DNA of 21,639 bases from DAOVDI01 sp965373045. Lineage in GTDB: Bacteria > Acidobacteriota > Aminicenantia > Aminicenantales > Aminicenantaceae. Each line of letters begins with the position of its first letter. Position 1 is the stretch's first letter. The stretch covers positions 1-21,639 of the forward strand of contig CBDVEQ010000014.1 in NCBI GenBank assembly GCA_965373045.1, given 5' to 3'. A program made the translations under genes and the position numbers. The notes under the pieces were generated by a model, which saw only the letters and a program-made list of their open reading frames with translations, was not told where the DNA came from and did no database searches. This document shows, piece after piece, positions 7,949 to 15,290 of this stretch.

Positions 7949-7974
7949 AGTAACTCAATACAAATAATCCCGTA
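7949..7974 (+). promoter_or_regulatory. Weak ECF-type promoter candidate of the ABC exporter genes
   Basis: AGTAAC (7949-7954), 16 bases, then CGTA (7971-7974) has the spacing of the element before the sigma gene but matches TGAAAC at only four of six -35 positions. The start of transcription would fall just before the GGAGG ribosome site at 7984-7988. A housekeeping promoter in this 174-bp divergent region was not clear either. Confidence 0.2.
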
Positions 7975-7996
7975 TGATCACTTGGAGGAAAAAATA

Positions 7997-8917
7997 ATGA
8001 ATGCCCTTGAGGTTTCCAATATATCGAAAAGTTTTGGCGATTTTTTTGCAGTAAAGGATTTAACATTCGAAATATCCGAAGGAAGCATGTACGGTTTGCT
8101 GGGCCCCAATGGAGCCGGAAAAACAACCACGCTGCGTATGATCATGAATATCATCATGCCTGATTCCGGAGAGATTAAAGTTCTGGGGCAAAAAATGGAT
8201 GAGCGGATGAAAGCCAGAATCGGTTACCTCCCTGAAGACAGGGGATTATATCCTAAAATGAAGGTAGGGGAGATTCTCCTTTTTCTGGCTGAAATAAAAG
8301 GTGTCAGAGGGGAGCGGGCTAAAAAACAGATCGATCTCTGGCTGGACCGGTTTTTCCTCAGTGAATGGAAGCAAAAAAAGGTCGAGGAGTTGTCCAAAGG
8401 CATGCAGCAAAAGATCCAGTTCATCGTAACCGTGATCCATGAGCCTGAGATCATCATCCTGGATGAGCCCTTCGGTGGTCTCGACCCTGTCAACACCAAG
8501 CTGATCAAGGACATCATGATGGAAATGGAAAAAAAGGGGCATACAATCATTTTTTCCACTCACAGAATGGAACAGGTGGAAATGATCTGCGATAAAATTT
8601 GCCTGATCAATAAGGCAGAGAAAGTGCTGGAAGGAAGCTTGACCGACATCAAAAAAGAATACGGCAAAAACACCGTGATCCTGGACTATGATGGTGACGG
8701 CAGCTTTATCAAAGAGTATCCTGGGATCGCAAAGATCGATGATTACGGAAAGTTTATGGAGATCAAAATGAAAGAAAAAGCTGATCCCCAGGACCTACTT
8801 GAAACATTGGTGGGGAAGATCCAGGTCAACAAATTTGAAGTCAGAGAGCCGACGTTAAATGCCATTTTTATAGATAAGGTGGGAGAAGAAGATGCGAAAG
8901 ATACTGTCAGTCATTAA
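7997..8917 (+). CDS. ABC transporter ATP-binding protein, NatA-like
   Basis: This 306-residue ATPase subunit belongs to an ABC-2 type exporter. The ATG at 7997 is preferred over a TTG at 7982 because GGAGG (7984-7988) lies 8 bases before it. Visible motifs are Walker A GPNGAGKTTT, the Q-loop region LPEDRGLYPKM, the signature LSKGMQQKIQF, Walker B IIILDEPFGGLDP and the H-loop STHRMEQVE. The LPEDRGLY segment and the roughly 80-residue C-terminal extension after the H-loop are typical of the NatA/YhaQ group. The next gene overlaps by 26 bases and encodes the permease, so the two form one transporter. The substrate is not evident: sodium export is known for the namesake, while drugs, peptides or lipids are equally possible. 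Confidence 0.9.
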   Translation: MNALEVSNISKSFGDFFAVKDLTFEISEGSMYGLLGPNGAGKTTTLRMIMNIIMPDSGEIKVLGQKMDERMKARIGYLPEDRGLYPKMKVGEILLFLAEIKGVRGERAKKQIDLWLDRFFLSEWKQKKVEELSKGMQQKIQFIVTVIHEPEIIILDEPFGGLDPVNTKLIKDIMMEMEKKGHTIIFSTHRMEQVEMICDKICLINKAEKVLEGSLTDIKKEYGKNTVILDYDGDGSFIKEYPGIAKIDDYGKFMEIKMKEKADPQDLLETLVGKIQVNKFEVREPTLNAIFIDKVGEEDAKDTVSH

Positions 8918-10166
8918 AAGGGAATATATTCAGATCGTCCGGACCAAAGGTTTTATCATAGGTACGGTCCTGGGTCCGGTACTTATGGCGTCTTTTATTG
9001 TTGTACCTGTTCTGGTGTCCGTCATATCTGTGGATAAACAGGAAACGATCGGTGTCGTGGACCTGAGCGGACATGTTTTTTCAGGGCTGAAAAATAAGCT
9101 TGACATGAAATTAAAGGATGGACAGAGAAGATATCTTTTAACGGAATATAAAGTTCGAAAGGATATGGATGGCCTTCGCGAAGAATTGAACCAGCAGGTC
9201 CTTAGCGACGAGCTGACTGCCTACCTCATCATCCCGGAAAATATTTCCAAAGGCGGAACAGCAAAGTATTACTCGCGGAACGTTTCTGACTTTGACAAAT
9301 TACGTTCCATCAATGAAGCGGTTAACAGCGTTGTTATTGAAAAACGCTTGAACAAAGAAGGACTGGATCCCTCGAAGATCGCAGAATACTTGAAGCGCAT
9401 CCGGTGGAAAAACAATAAAGTGACAAAAAGAGGTGTAGAAGAGGATACGGGAGGGACTTTTATAATCGCCTATTTTCTTGTCCTGATCCTGTATATGACG
9501 CTGTTTTTCTACGGCTCGATCATAATGAGAGGGGTGATCGAGGAGAAGACTTCGCGGGTCGTTGAAGTTGTGCTGTCCTCGCTCAAACCATTTCAGTTGA
9601 TGATGGGCAAGCTGCTGGGGATCGCTGCTGTCGGCTTTACCCAGTACACGATCTGGGCTCTGTTCGGACTGGCTGTCTCCCAGTACGGCGGCAGGCTTGT
9701 TTCCGGGATCTTTCCACAAGCCCAGAGCTTTAAGATGCCCTCTATGCCGGCCTACATCTTTGTCTATTTTGTTGTATTTTTTATCCTGGGATATTTTCTC
9801 TATGGAACCCTTTATGCAGCCATAGGCTCTGTGGTGAACTCAGAAAAGGAAGCCCAGCAGCTTTTATTTCCAATAAGTATGTTTCTTATCGTGCCCATCC
9901 TTCTGATCATGTTCGTGATGCGCAGCCCCTCCAGTTCTGTGTCTGTGATCCTGTCTTTGATCCCGTTTTTTGCTCCTATCCTCATGCTGCTGCGCATCAG
10001 CATTCTTCTGCCGCCCTTCATCCAGGTGGCCGGATCTATTGTACTCATGATTTTGATGATTCTTCTGATGGTTTGGTTGGTGTCAAAGATCTATAGGGTC
10101 GGTATTCTGATGTATGGAAAACGTCCCAACATGAAAGAGATCATTAAATGGGTCCGATATAGCTGA
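8892..10166 (+). CDS. ABC-2 type transporter permease, NatB-like
   Basis: This 424-residue integral membrane partner of the preceding ATPase starts inside that gene (26-base overlap) behind a GGGAGAAG ribosome site. The N-terminus MRKILSVIKREYIQIVRTKGFII, followed by a first helix at about 21-45, matches ABC-2/NatB permeases. A soluble extracytoplasmic loop spans about 46-188. About six more hydrophobic helices then cluster at roughly 190-212, 240-262, 287-312, 324-345, 350-372 and 378-402. The segment GVIEEKTSRVVEVVLSSLKP after the second helix is the conserved cytoplasmic motif of this family. The exported substrate is unknown. The large loop between helices one and two is typical for the group. 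Confidence 0.9.
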   Translation: MRKILSVIKREYIQIVRTKGFIIGTVLGPVLMASFIVVPVLVSVISVDKQETIGVVDLSGHVFSGLKNKLDMKLKDGQRRYLLTEYKVRKDMDGLREELNQQVLSDELTAYLIIPENISKGGTAKYYSRNVSDFDKLRSINEAVNSVVIEKRLNKEGLDPSKIAEYLKRIRWKNNKVTKRGVEEDTGGTFIIAYFLVLILYMTLFFYGSIIMRGVIEEKTSRVVEVVLSSLKPFQLMMGKLLGIAAVGFTQYTIWALFGLAVSQYGGRLVSGIFPQAQSFKMPSMPAYIFVYFVVFFILGYFLYGTLYAAIGSVVNSEKEAQQLLFPISMFLIVPILLIMFVMRSPSSSVSVILSLIPFFAPILMLLRISILLPPFIQVAGSIVLMILMILLMVWLVSKIYRVGILMYGKRPNMKEIIKWVRYS

Positions 10167-10228
10167 TATTTGAATAAAGCAGGTTAGACCCTGTCTGAGT
10201 TTTTAGCAATAAAATTATTTTTATGGTG

Positions 10229-10254
10229 TGAACCTTTTGAAAATTGTCTGCGTA
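10229..10254 (+). promoter_or_regulatory. Predicted ECF-type autoregulatory promoter
   Basis: TGAACC (10229-10234), exactly 16 bases, then CGTA (10251-10254) closely matches the SigW-type consensus TGAAAC-N16-CGTA; the CTTTT-like run after the -35 is also present. It sits about 80 bases before the preferred ATG of the ECF sigma gene, as expected for autoregulation. It lies in the 167-base gap after the permease gene. If transcription starts near 10262, the upstream TTG at 10262 is unlikely to be the translation start. Confidence 0.55.
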
Positions 10255-10333
10255 GAATACTTTGAAGACAATGGAATGTGGACAAAATAACTCATCAGCA
10301 TTTGCCAGGACGGAGAAGTTCTTTAATACAAGA

Positions 10334-10915
10334 ATGAAACAAAGCAGGGAAGACAGCCGCGAAGACCTCCTCCTTCTTATCGACAGGGTCAAAGATGGAG
10401 ATCGGGAAGCATTCATGGCTTTGACAAGAGCTCATCAGAAAAGTGTTTTTCTTGTGGCTTTTTCATTTTTCCACAACAGAGAGGATGCCCTGGACATTGT
10501 CCAAGAGACATTTTTACGGCTGTACAAGAAAATTCATCTGTTTCAGAGGGATAAAAATTTTAAAAACTGGCTGATGCAGATCACAAAAAATCTCTGCATC
10601 GATCACTACAGAAAAAATGCAAAAAAAGATTTCCTGGTAGACAAAGATAAAAGGGTTGAAGAAATGAATATCTCTGCCCGGGAAAAAGCGGAAAACCATC
10701 AGGATGCCCCTTTAAAAGATGTGATAACCAGTTGTCTGAACCAGTTGACAGAAAAACAGCGTAATATTTTTATGATGAAACATTATAACGATTTGGAATA
10801 CAGGGAGATCGCGGAGATCTTGAATATTGCCATGGGAACGGTTAAGTCCCTTCATTTCAAAGCGGTTAGGAATTTAAGAGTTTTGATGAGTCCGTATGTG
10901 GGGAGGACCACATGA
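10334..10915 (+). CDS. RNA polymerase sigma factor, ECF subfamily
   Basis: This 193-residue sigma factor directs RNA polymerase to stress or envelope promoters. Region 2 is seen as AFMALTRAHQKSVFLVAF, DIVQETFLRLYKKI and WLMQITKNLCIDHYRK. Region 4 is seen as LTEKQRNIFMMKHYNDLEYREIA followed by GTVKSLHFKAVRNLR, a helix-turn-helix. No region 3 or region 1 is present, which defines the ECF group. ATG at 10334 is chosen because region 2 begins about 12 residues later; the frame is open up to 10262 (217 residues), and ATG 10271 is an alternative. Ribosome sites are weak for all. The anti-sigma gene overlaps its stop by four bases (ATGA), the standard layout for a sigma/anti-sigma pair. Confidence 0.9.
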   Translation: MKQSREDSREDLLLLIDRVKDGDREAFMALTRAHQKSVFLVAFSFFHNREDALDIVQETFLRLYKKIHLFQRDKNFKNWLMQITKNLCIDHYRKNAKKDFLVDKDKRVEEMNISAREKAENHQDAPLKDVITSCLNQLTEKQRNIFMMKHYNDLEYREIAEILNIAMGTVKSLHFKAVRNLRVLMSPYVGRTT

Positions 10916-11718
10916 AAAAGTGTAAATGGGTCAGGAAGTCTTTAGTTGCTTTCCTTTCCGGAGAGCTAAACGACGAAGAACAGTCATTCATCGAAGCTCA
11001 CATTCAAAATTGTTCAGACTGTGACGATGAATTACAGAAAACAAAAATGATATTCCATGCAGCGGATCTAAAAAAACAAGATTTTGACGAAGCAATGGAT
11101 TCGGTCGATTGGGATAGCCTCCCTCAGAGGATTGCTTCCCGTGTTTTTGACCGGGAAGATACAACTAAGAAGGCAGCCCGGCGAGGAGGTTTTCAGCCAT
11201 TTTTTTTCAAACCTGGATTCCGGCCTGTTCTGGCAGGTCTTTTCGTTGGGATTCTCTTCGGGTCTTTTGTGACATTTATAGCTTTCCGTGGCAGCAGGGA
11301 CAGCAGCAGACAGCATGTTGAATTTGCCTTCAGCCAGTCTGCATTCGACCGTGTGGAACTGGAAGTGGCCCGGAGGGATACGATCGATTATCTAGATCAG
11401 AGCCAGCTTCTTCTTCTTGATCTTGTCCAATCATCCTCTCCGGCAGCTGCATTAATGTGGAAGAAAGGAAAATCCACTCAAATAGCCAGAGATCTGCTTT
11501 CCAAGAAAAAGTATATCAACCCCCAGCTTGATCGATTCCGGATGGCCAAAGCAAAGGCTATTTGTGATCAAATAGAGATCCTTTTTTATGAACTGGCCTT
11601 GATGAATGACCGGATGACGGATGAGGAATTCAGGCAGATTCGGGAGTTGATCGGAGAGAAACAGCTCCTTTTAAAAATAAAGATCGTTAAAAAGGAATTG
11701 GAACAAAGTGAGGTTTAA
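10912..11718 (+). CDS. Membrane anti-sigma factor with zinc-finger (ZAS) domain
   Basis: This 268-residue predicted inner-membrane regulator should hold the ECF sigma factor inactive until a signal arrives. The N-terminal ZAS motif is visible as His30-x3-Cys34-x2-Cys37 (HIQNCSDC), with Cys4 as a possible fourth ligand. A single transmembrane helix covers about 105-125 (after PGFRP), leaving a roughly 140-residue extracytoplasmic domain rich in helices. That domain holds no recognised fold: it has long leucine- and lysine-rich segments (SQLLLLDLVQ; LLLKIKIVKKELEQ) that may sense or bind a partner. Overlap with the sigma gene and with the ribosome site of the next gene supports one operon. Family assignment is firm; the signal is unknown. 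Confidence 0.85.
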   Translation: MKKCKWVRKSLVAFLSGELNDEEQSFIEAHIQNCSDCDDELQKTKMIFHAADLKKQDFDEAMDSVDWDSLPQRIASRVFDREDTTKKAARRGGFQPFFFKPGFRPVLAGLFVGILFGSFVTFIAFRGSRDSSRQHVEFAFSQSAFDRVELEVARRDTIDYLDQSQLLLLDLVQSSSPAAALMWKKGKSTQIARDLLSKKKYINPQLDRFRMAKAKAICDQIEILFYELALMNDRMTDEEFRQIRELIGEKQLLLKIKIVKKELEQSEV

Positions 11719-11719
11719 A

Positions 11720-12577
11720 GTGAAATATAAATCCGAAAAATTTTTGATCAGTATCGCTGTCATTCTGGTGGTTGTCCTATGCGTACAGGCTTCTGCCGGA
11801 GTCGACCAGGATGAAAAACTGTTCCAGGAGGCCAAGATCCTGATCTTTGATAAAAAATGGGAAGAAGCCCAGGATATATTGGATTTTCTTCTTGATGAAT
11901 ATCCCCGCAGTCCTATTTACTCCCAGGCCCTTTTTTATAAAGCGAAATGCTTGAAGGAGCAGGAAGGAAAAGAGGCTGAGGCCATTGAGATCTATCGAAG
12001 CTACATTGTGCAAAGGGATAAGAATAAGAGTCTGACAGAGGCATCAGAATCCGCCATCATCGAATTGTCCTTTCGGCTCTATGAAAAAACGGGGCGGAAA
12101 TCCTATCTCAAGGAGATTGAAAAGCGGCTTTTTCGGAAAAACAAGAGCGTCAGATATTATGCAGCTTTCACATTAAGTAAAGCTAAAGACAAAAAATATG
12201 CTCGAAAAACCGTGCCGGTCCTGGAGAATATCATCAAGACCGAAAATGATGAGGACCTGAGGGATCGAGCCAGGATCTATCTTTTGCGTGTGGACCCTGA
12301 TGCCTACCATGAAATGGAAGAAGAGCCATTTGTCAAGCGTTCCGGCATACTGAACATCCGGGTCCAGAACCGGGGGGAAAAAATCCCTGAGTTCTCTATC
12401 AGCATTCCCTGGGCTCTGGCAGATCTGGCCCTGCGCGCCATCCCGGCAGAAGTCTGGGAAGAATTGAGCCAGGAAGGATACGACATTGATAAGATCGTTA
12501 AAGAAATCACTCAATTTAAAGGTCGGATCCTGGAGATCAAAACAAAGGATTCTGTCATAAAGATCTGGATAAAATAG
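11720..12577 (+). CDS. Exported helical-repeat protein of the ECF operon
   Basis: This protein of 285 residues starts at GTG 11720, chosen because GAGG (11710-11713) lies 6 bases before it; GTG 11708 would add four residues. A signal peptide is clear: KYKSEKF, hydrophobic IAVILVVVLCV, then QASAG with cleavage likely after Ala. Residues about 30-105 look like tetratricopeptide repeats (LFQEAKILIFDKKWEEA; SQALFYKAKCLKEQ). Residues about 130-200 look like HEAT-type repeats (RYYAAFTLSKAKDKK; DRARIYLLRV). The last 70 residues resemble the small SHOCT-like domain of YvlB/LiaX envelope-stress proteins (SIPWALADLALRAIP...LEIKTKDSVIKIWI). That match is from memory and tentative. Its place after sigma and anti-sigma suggests a role in sensing or in the response. 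Confidence 0.75.
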   Translation: MKYKSEKFLISIAVILVVVLCVQASAGVDQDEKLFQEAKILIFDKKWEEAQDILDFLLDEYPRSPIYSQALFYKAKCLKEQEGKEAEAIEIYRSYIVQRDKNKSLTEASESAIIELSFRLYEKTGRKSYLKEIEKRLFRKNKSVRYYAAFTLSKAKDKKYARKTVPVLENIIKTENDEDLRDRARIYLLRVDPDAYHEMEEEPFVKRSGILNIRVQNRGEKIPEFSISIPWALADLALRAIPAEVWEELSQEGYDIDKIVKEITQFKGRILEIKTKDSVIKIWIK

Positions 12578-12636
12578 AGGTATCAATTGTGGAAGGATGT
12601 TTTTTCCCCGGATATAAAAAATATTTTGAGAATTTA

Positions 12637-12664
12637 TTGATATAATAATTTTTTGTGGTATAAT
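12637..12664 (+). promoter_or_regulatory. Housekeeping promoter of the citrate-arm operon, extended -10
   Basis: TTGATA (12637-12642), a 16-base spacer and a perfect TATAAT (12659-12664) preceded by TGG (12656-12658) make a near-consensus sigma-70 promoter with an extended -10. Transcription would start near 12671, giving a leader of about 140 bases before the first gene of the operon. It is the clearest housekeeping promoter in the window and lies in the 236-base gap after the helical-repeat gene. Confidence 0.7.
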
Positions 12665-12682
12665 ATATACATATCTGCTTTC

Positions 12683-12740
12683 GCTGGCTGGGCAGACCCT
12701 TCATCAAACCCCCTTTTGCTTATTTCCCAGAACAGCCAGC
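12683..12740 (+). promoter_or_regulatory. Leader inverted repeat upstream of the citrate-arm operon
   Basis: GCTGGCTG (12683-12690) and CAGCCAGC (12733-12740) are perfect 8-base inverted arms around a 42-base loop that is rich in C and T. They fall inside the predicted 5' leader, about 12 bases after the inferred start of transcription. The pair could form an RNA stem or mark an operator. No known riboswitch class was recognised. Confidence 0.35.
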
Positions 12741-12813
12741 ACTTCCCCTTTTTATTACGTTGACAAAGATTCTTTCTCACTCGATAATATACCTTTCTAA
12801 AAGCAGGTTGACC

Positions 12814-13113
12814 ATGGCCAGGTTATATGAATATCAGAGTAAATTACTACTAAAAGAGGCGGGAATCCGCATTCCCAAAGGCGGTGTCGCCTCCAGTCCT
12901 CAGGAAGTGAGATCCATTGCGGAAGAACTTGGAAAACCGGTTGTCATAAAGATGCAGGCCTGGGTGACGGGCCGTGCCGGGCTGGGGGGGATCCGGTTTG
13001 CTGATACACCTCAGGAGGCGGCGGCCGAAGCAATAAAGATTCTTGGGATGAAGGTGAAAAACTATGTTATCGACAGAGTTATTGTCGAGGAGAAGCTTTC
13101 CATCAATAAGTAA
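12814..13113 (+). CDS. Citryl-CoA/succinyl-CoA synthetase beta-like subunit, N-terminal part (interrupted)
   Basis: This 99-residue fragment is the start of an ATP-grasp CoA ligase of the SucC/CcsA/AclB group. The N-terminus ARLYEYQSKLLLKEAGI, and KMQAWVTGRAGLGGIRFADT corresponding to the nucleotide-binding loop of succinyl-CoA synthetase beta, are diagnostic. A TTG at 12760 opens the frame earlier, but the family starts at MARLYEYQ, with AGG six bases before ATG 12814. The frame stops at TAA 13111-13113 and continues in the same frame after it, with family-like sequence on both sides. A single GAA to TAA change would explain it. Nothing after residue 99 of the ATP-grasp fold would be made without read-through. 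Confidence 0.85.
   Translation: MARLYEYQSKLLLKEAGIRIPKGGVASSPQEVRSIAEELGKPVVIKMQAWVTGRAGLGGIRFADTPQEAAAEAIKILGMKVKNYVIDRVIVEEKLSINK
13111..13113 (+). other. In-frame TAA interrupting the CoA-ligase beta gene
   Basis: The codons read ATC-AAT-AAG-TAA-TTT-TTC-TTG-GGA. Relatives usually continue this strand as a charged residue followed by aromatic residues and LG-hydrophobic-D, so Glu (GAA) is the likely ancestral codon. The frame before and after is the same and no bases need to be added or removed. A true nonsense mutation, a read or assembly error, or programmed read-through are the options. Confidence 0.8.
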
Positions 13114-13119
13114 TTTTTC

Positions 13120-14367
13120 TTGGGACTGGTGATCGATGACGCTTCCAAATCCCCTCTGCGTGTTTTCAGTTCGATTGGAGGAACTGGTATTGAGGAGATC
13201 GCCCGGCATAATCCTGATAAAGTCGGCCGGTATGAGGTCGATGTTCTTAAAGGATTAAGAGATTATGAAGCCCGAAACCTGGTCAGAAAAACAGGGATTA
13301 CCGGCAAGCTCATTCTGCGGCTCGGGGATGTGCTGGTCAAATTATACGAGGTTTTAAAAAAATATGATGCCCGCTCGGCCGAGATCAATCCTCTGGTCCT
13401 GACAAAGGATGGCCAGATCTATGCTGCGGACTGCCATATGGCTGTTGATGATTACGCCGTTTTCCGCCATCCTGAACTGGGTATCGAAGTTGCCAGGGAA
13501 TTTGACCGTCCTCCTACGCCACTGGAAAAGATCGCTTACAAGGTTGAAGAGAAGGATTACCGGGGAACTTTTTATTTCCTTCAGATGAAGGAGGATATTG
13601 CTGACTCGGATAAAACCATCGGGTTTAACGGTGCAGGAGGCGGAGGATCCATGATGTCTATGGATGCGGTCTTAAATAAGGGTTTTGCACTGGCCAATTA
13701 CTGTGATACAAGCGGGAATCCTGCTGCTAGTAAGGTCTATAGAGCGGCGAAGATAATTCTGTCTCAACCCAATATCAAGGGTTATTTTGCATCCGGTTCT
13801 GGAGTTGCAAGCCAGGAACAGTATCATTCAGCTCGAGGTCTTGTGAAGGCTTTTTATGAGGAAAACCTGGATATTCCGGCTGTCATCCGGCTCGGCGGTA
13901 ACTTTGAAGAAAAAGCCATTGAAATTTTAAGCGATTGCCTTAGTGCCATCCCCGGAAAAGTAGAAGGCTATGGCTGCGATGATTCCCCGGAATTCTGCGC
14001 GCAGAGGATGGAGGAACTCATAAATGAGAACAATGTACGTTCTTTTAAGATCCGGCCTTTTGAAAAACCTGTGACGCCTGAAAAGAGTTATGCTTTTGAG
14101 ACATTCACAGGGCGGGTCTTCATCGATCATCAAAAATGTGCGGATTGTTCTTCCAAGGGATGTATTCAAGAATGTCAGCCGCAGATACTGAAGCTTAAGC
14201 AGGGTTTTCCTGTTCTGGCCATCAGCGAGGAAGAGGCCAAGAAAGGGAAATGTACGGAATGTCTTGCCTGTGAGATCTTCTGTAAATTCAACGAGAGAGA
14301 TGCCATCTGCATCCATCTTCCAATTCCCGGATTAAAAGAATACAGGGACAAGATATTAAAAAAATAG
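13120..14367 (+). CDS. Citryl-CoA/succinyl-CoA synthetase beta-like subunit, C-terminal part with ferredoxin-like tail
   Basis: This open stretch of 415 codons continues the preceding fragment in frame. It carries the rest of the ATP-grasp fold, with Mg-ligand motif SAEINPLVL (87-95 here), and the CoA-ligase domain (GFNGAGGGGSMMSMD; AASKVYRAAKIILSQP; IPAVIRLGGNFEEKA). After about residue 305 comes a cysteine-rich tail absent from SucC: Cys340-x2-Cys343-x4-Cys348-x3-Cys352, then Cys378-x2-Cys381-x2-Cys384-x3-Cys388, a pattern able to hold two 4Fe-4S clusters. No ribosome site precedes the TTG at 13120, so independent translation is doubtful. Read through, the whole protein would have 517 residues. 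SucD-like and citryl-CoA lyase neighbours favour a citryl-CoA ligase role over succinyl-CoA. Confidence 0.85.
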   Translation: MGLVIDDASKSPLRVFSSIGGTGIEEIARHNPDKVGRYEVDVLKGLRDYEARNLVRKTGITGKLILRLGDVLVKLYEVLKKYDARSAEINPLVLTKDGQIYAADCHMAVDDYAVFRHPELGIEVAREFDRPPTPLEKIAYKVEEKDYRGTFYFLQMKEDIADSDKTIGFNGAGGGGSMMSMDAVLNKGFALANYCDTSGNPAASKVYRAAKIILSQPNIKGYFASGSGVASQEQYHSARGLVKAFYEENLDIPAVIRLGGNFEEKAIEILSDCLSAIPGKVEGYGCDDSPEFCAQRMEELINENNVRSFKIRPFEKPVTPEKSYAFETFTGRVFIDHQKCADCSSKGCIQECQPQILKLKQGFPVLAISEEEAKKGKCTECLACEIFCKFNERDAICIHLPIPGLKEYRDKILKK

Positions 14368-14378
14368 AACGGAAAAAC

Positions 14379-15290
14379 ATGTCTATACTTGTTGATAAAA
14401 ACTCAAAAGTCCTGGTCCAGGGCATAACCGGAAGAGAAGGAGTTGTCCGGACCAAACTCATGACGGACTACGGGACAAATGTTGTGGCCGGTGTCACTCC
14501 GGGAAAAGGGGGACAGGAAGTACATGGCATTCCTGTGTATGATTCTGTTGAAGAGGCAGCAGAGAAGAAAGGGCGAATCGATATCAGCGTTATCTTTGTC
14601 CCGGCACATCTGGTTAAAAACAGCGCCCTTGAAGCGATGGATGCCGGTGTTAAACTTTTGGTTATAGTGCCGGACAGAGTTCCCATCTTTGATGTTCTTG
14701 AGATCGCGTGGTTTGCCCGGCAAAAACAAGCGCGTTTTGTCGGTCCCAACACACTGGGATTGGTCAGTCCTGGGAAAGCGGTCCTTGGAATGATCGGCGG
14801 CAGGGCGGAACGGGCCAGGGAGTGGTTCAAACAGGGCCCTGTCGGCGTCAGTTCGCGTAGCGGAGGTATGACTTCGGCCATCTCCTATTATCTGACCTCG
14901 GCCGGATTGGGACAGAGCACGATCGTCCATGTAGGGGGCGATGCAGTCATCGGCCTGTCTCATCCTGAGATCATGGAGATGTTTGAGAAGGATGAACAGA
15001 CAAGGATAGTGGTCATGTTCGGCGAGATCGGGACCAGTCAGGAAGAGCGTGTGGCTGACCTGATCGAACAGGGGAAATTCACGAAACCCATAGTCGCCTA
15101 TATTGGTGGGAAGGCAGCCAAATCAGGAACCCGGTTTTCTCATGCCGGAGCCATCGTCGAAGGGTCCAGGGGTTCTTATAAAACAAAGGTAAAGAGGCTG
15201 AGAGATGCCGGCGTTCATGTTGTGGATGCCGTGTCCGATATTCCGTATAAGGCTTTAGAAATATACAAATTACTAGGGGAGCAACAATGA
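14379..15290 (+). CDS. Citryl-CoA/succinyl-CoA synthetase alpha-like subunit
   Basis: This 303-residue CoA-binding ligase subunit belongs to the SucD/CcsB group. It pairs with the SucC-like protein to form an acyl-CoA from acid, CoA and ATP through a phosphohistidine. The Rossmann CoA-binding segment is VQGITGREGVVRTKLMTDYG (13-32). The active histidine is His255 in GTRFSHAGAIVEGSRG. The conserved glutamate lies in VVMFGEIGTS (about 211-220), and VSSRSGGMTSAISYYL and GGDAVIGL also fit. The length equals that of stand-alone SucD, so it is not fused to the lyase as in AclA or human ACLY. It starts 11 bases after the ferredoxin-tailed subunit and overlaps the lyase gene by four bases. Succinate remains a possible substrate. 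Confidence 0.88.
   Translation: MSILVDKNSKVLVQGITGREGVVRTKLMTDYGTNVVAGVTPGKGGQEVHGIPVYDSVEEAAEKKGRIDISVIFVPAHLVKNSALEAMDAGVKLLVIVPDRVPIFDVLEIAWFARQKQARFVGPNTLGLVSPGKAVLGMIGGRAERAREWFKQGPVGVSSRSGGMTSAISYYLTSAGLGQSTIVHVGGDAVIGLSHPEIMEMFEKDEQTRIVVMFGEIGTSQEERVADLIEQGKFTKPIVAYIGGKAAKSGTRFSHAGAIVEGSRGSYKTKVKRLRDAGVHVVDAVSDIPYKALEIYKLLGEQQ

Noticed and set aside
10180..10205. Possible terminator after the ABC permease gene
   Set aside because: The only stems are about 4 bp (AGAC-GTCT) before a five-T run; too weak to call.
12760..12813. Upstream TTG extension of the CoA-ligase beta gene
   Set aside because: The extra 18 residues do not look like the family N-terminus, and ATG 12814 has a ribosome site at proper spacing.
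13111..13113. Stop codon reassignment of TAA
   Set aside because: Several genes in the window end at TAA at the expected family length, so TAA works as a normal stop.
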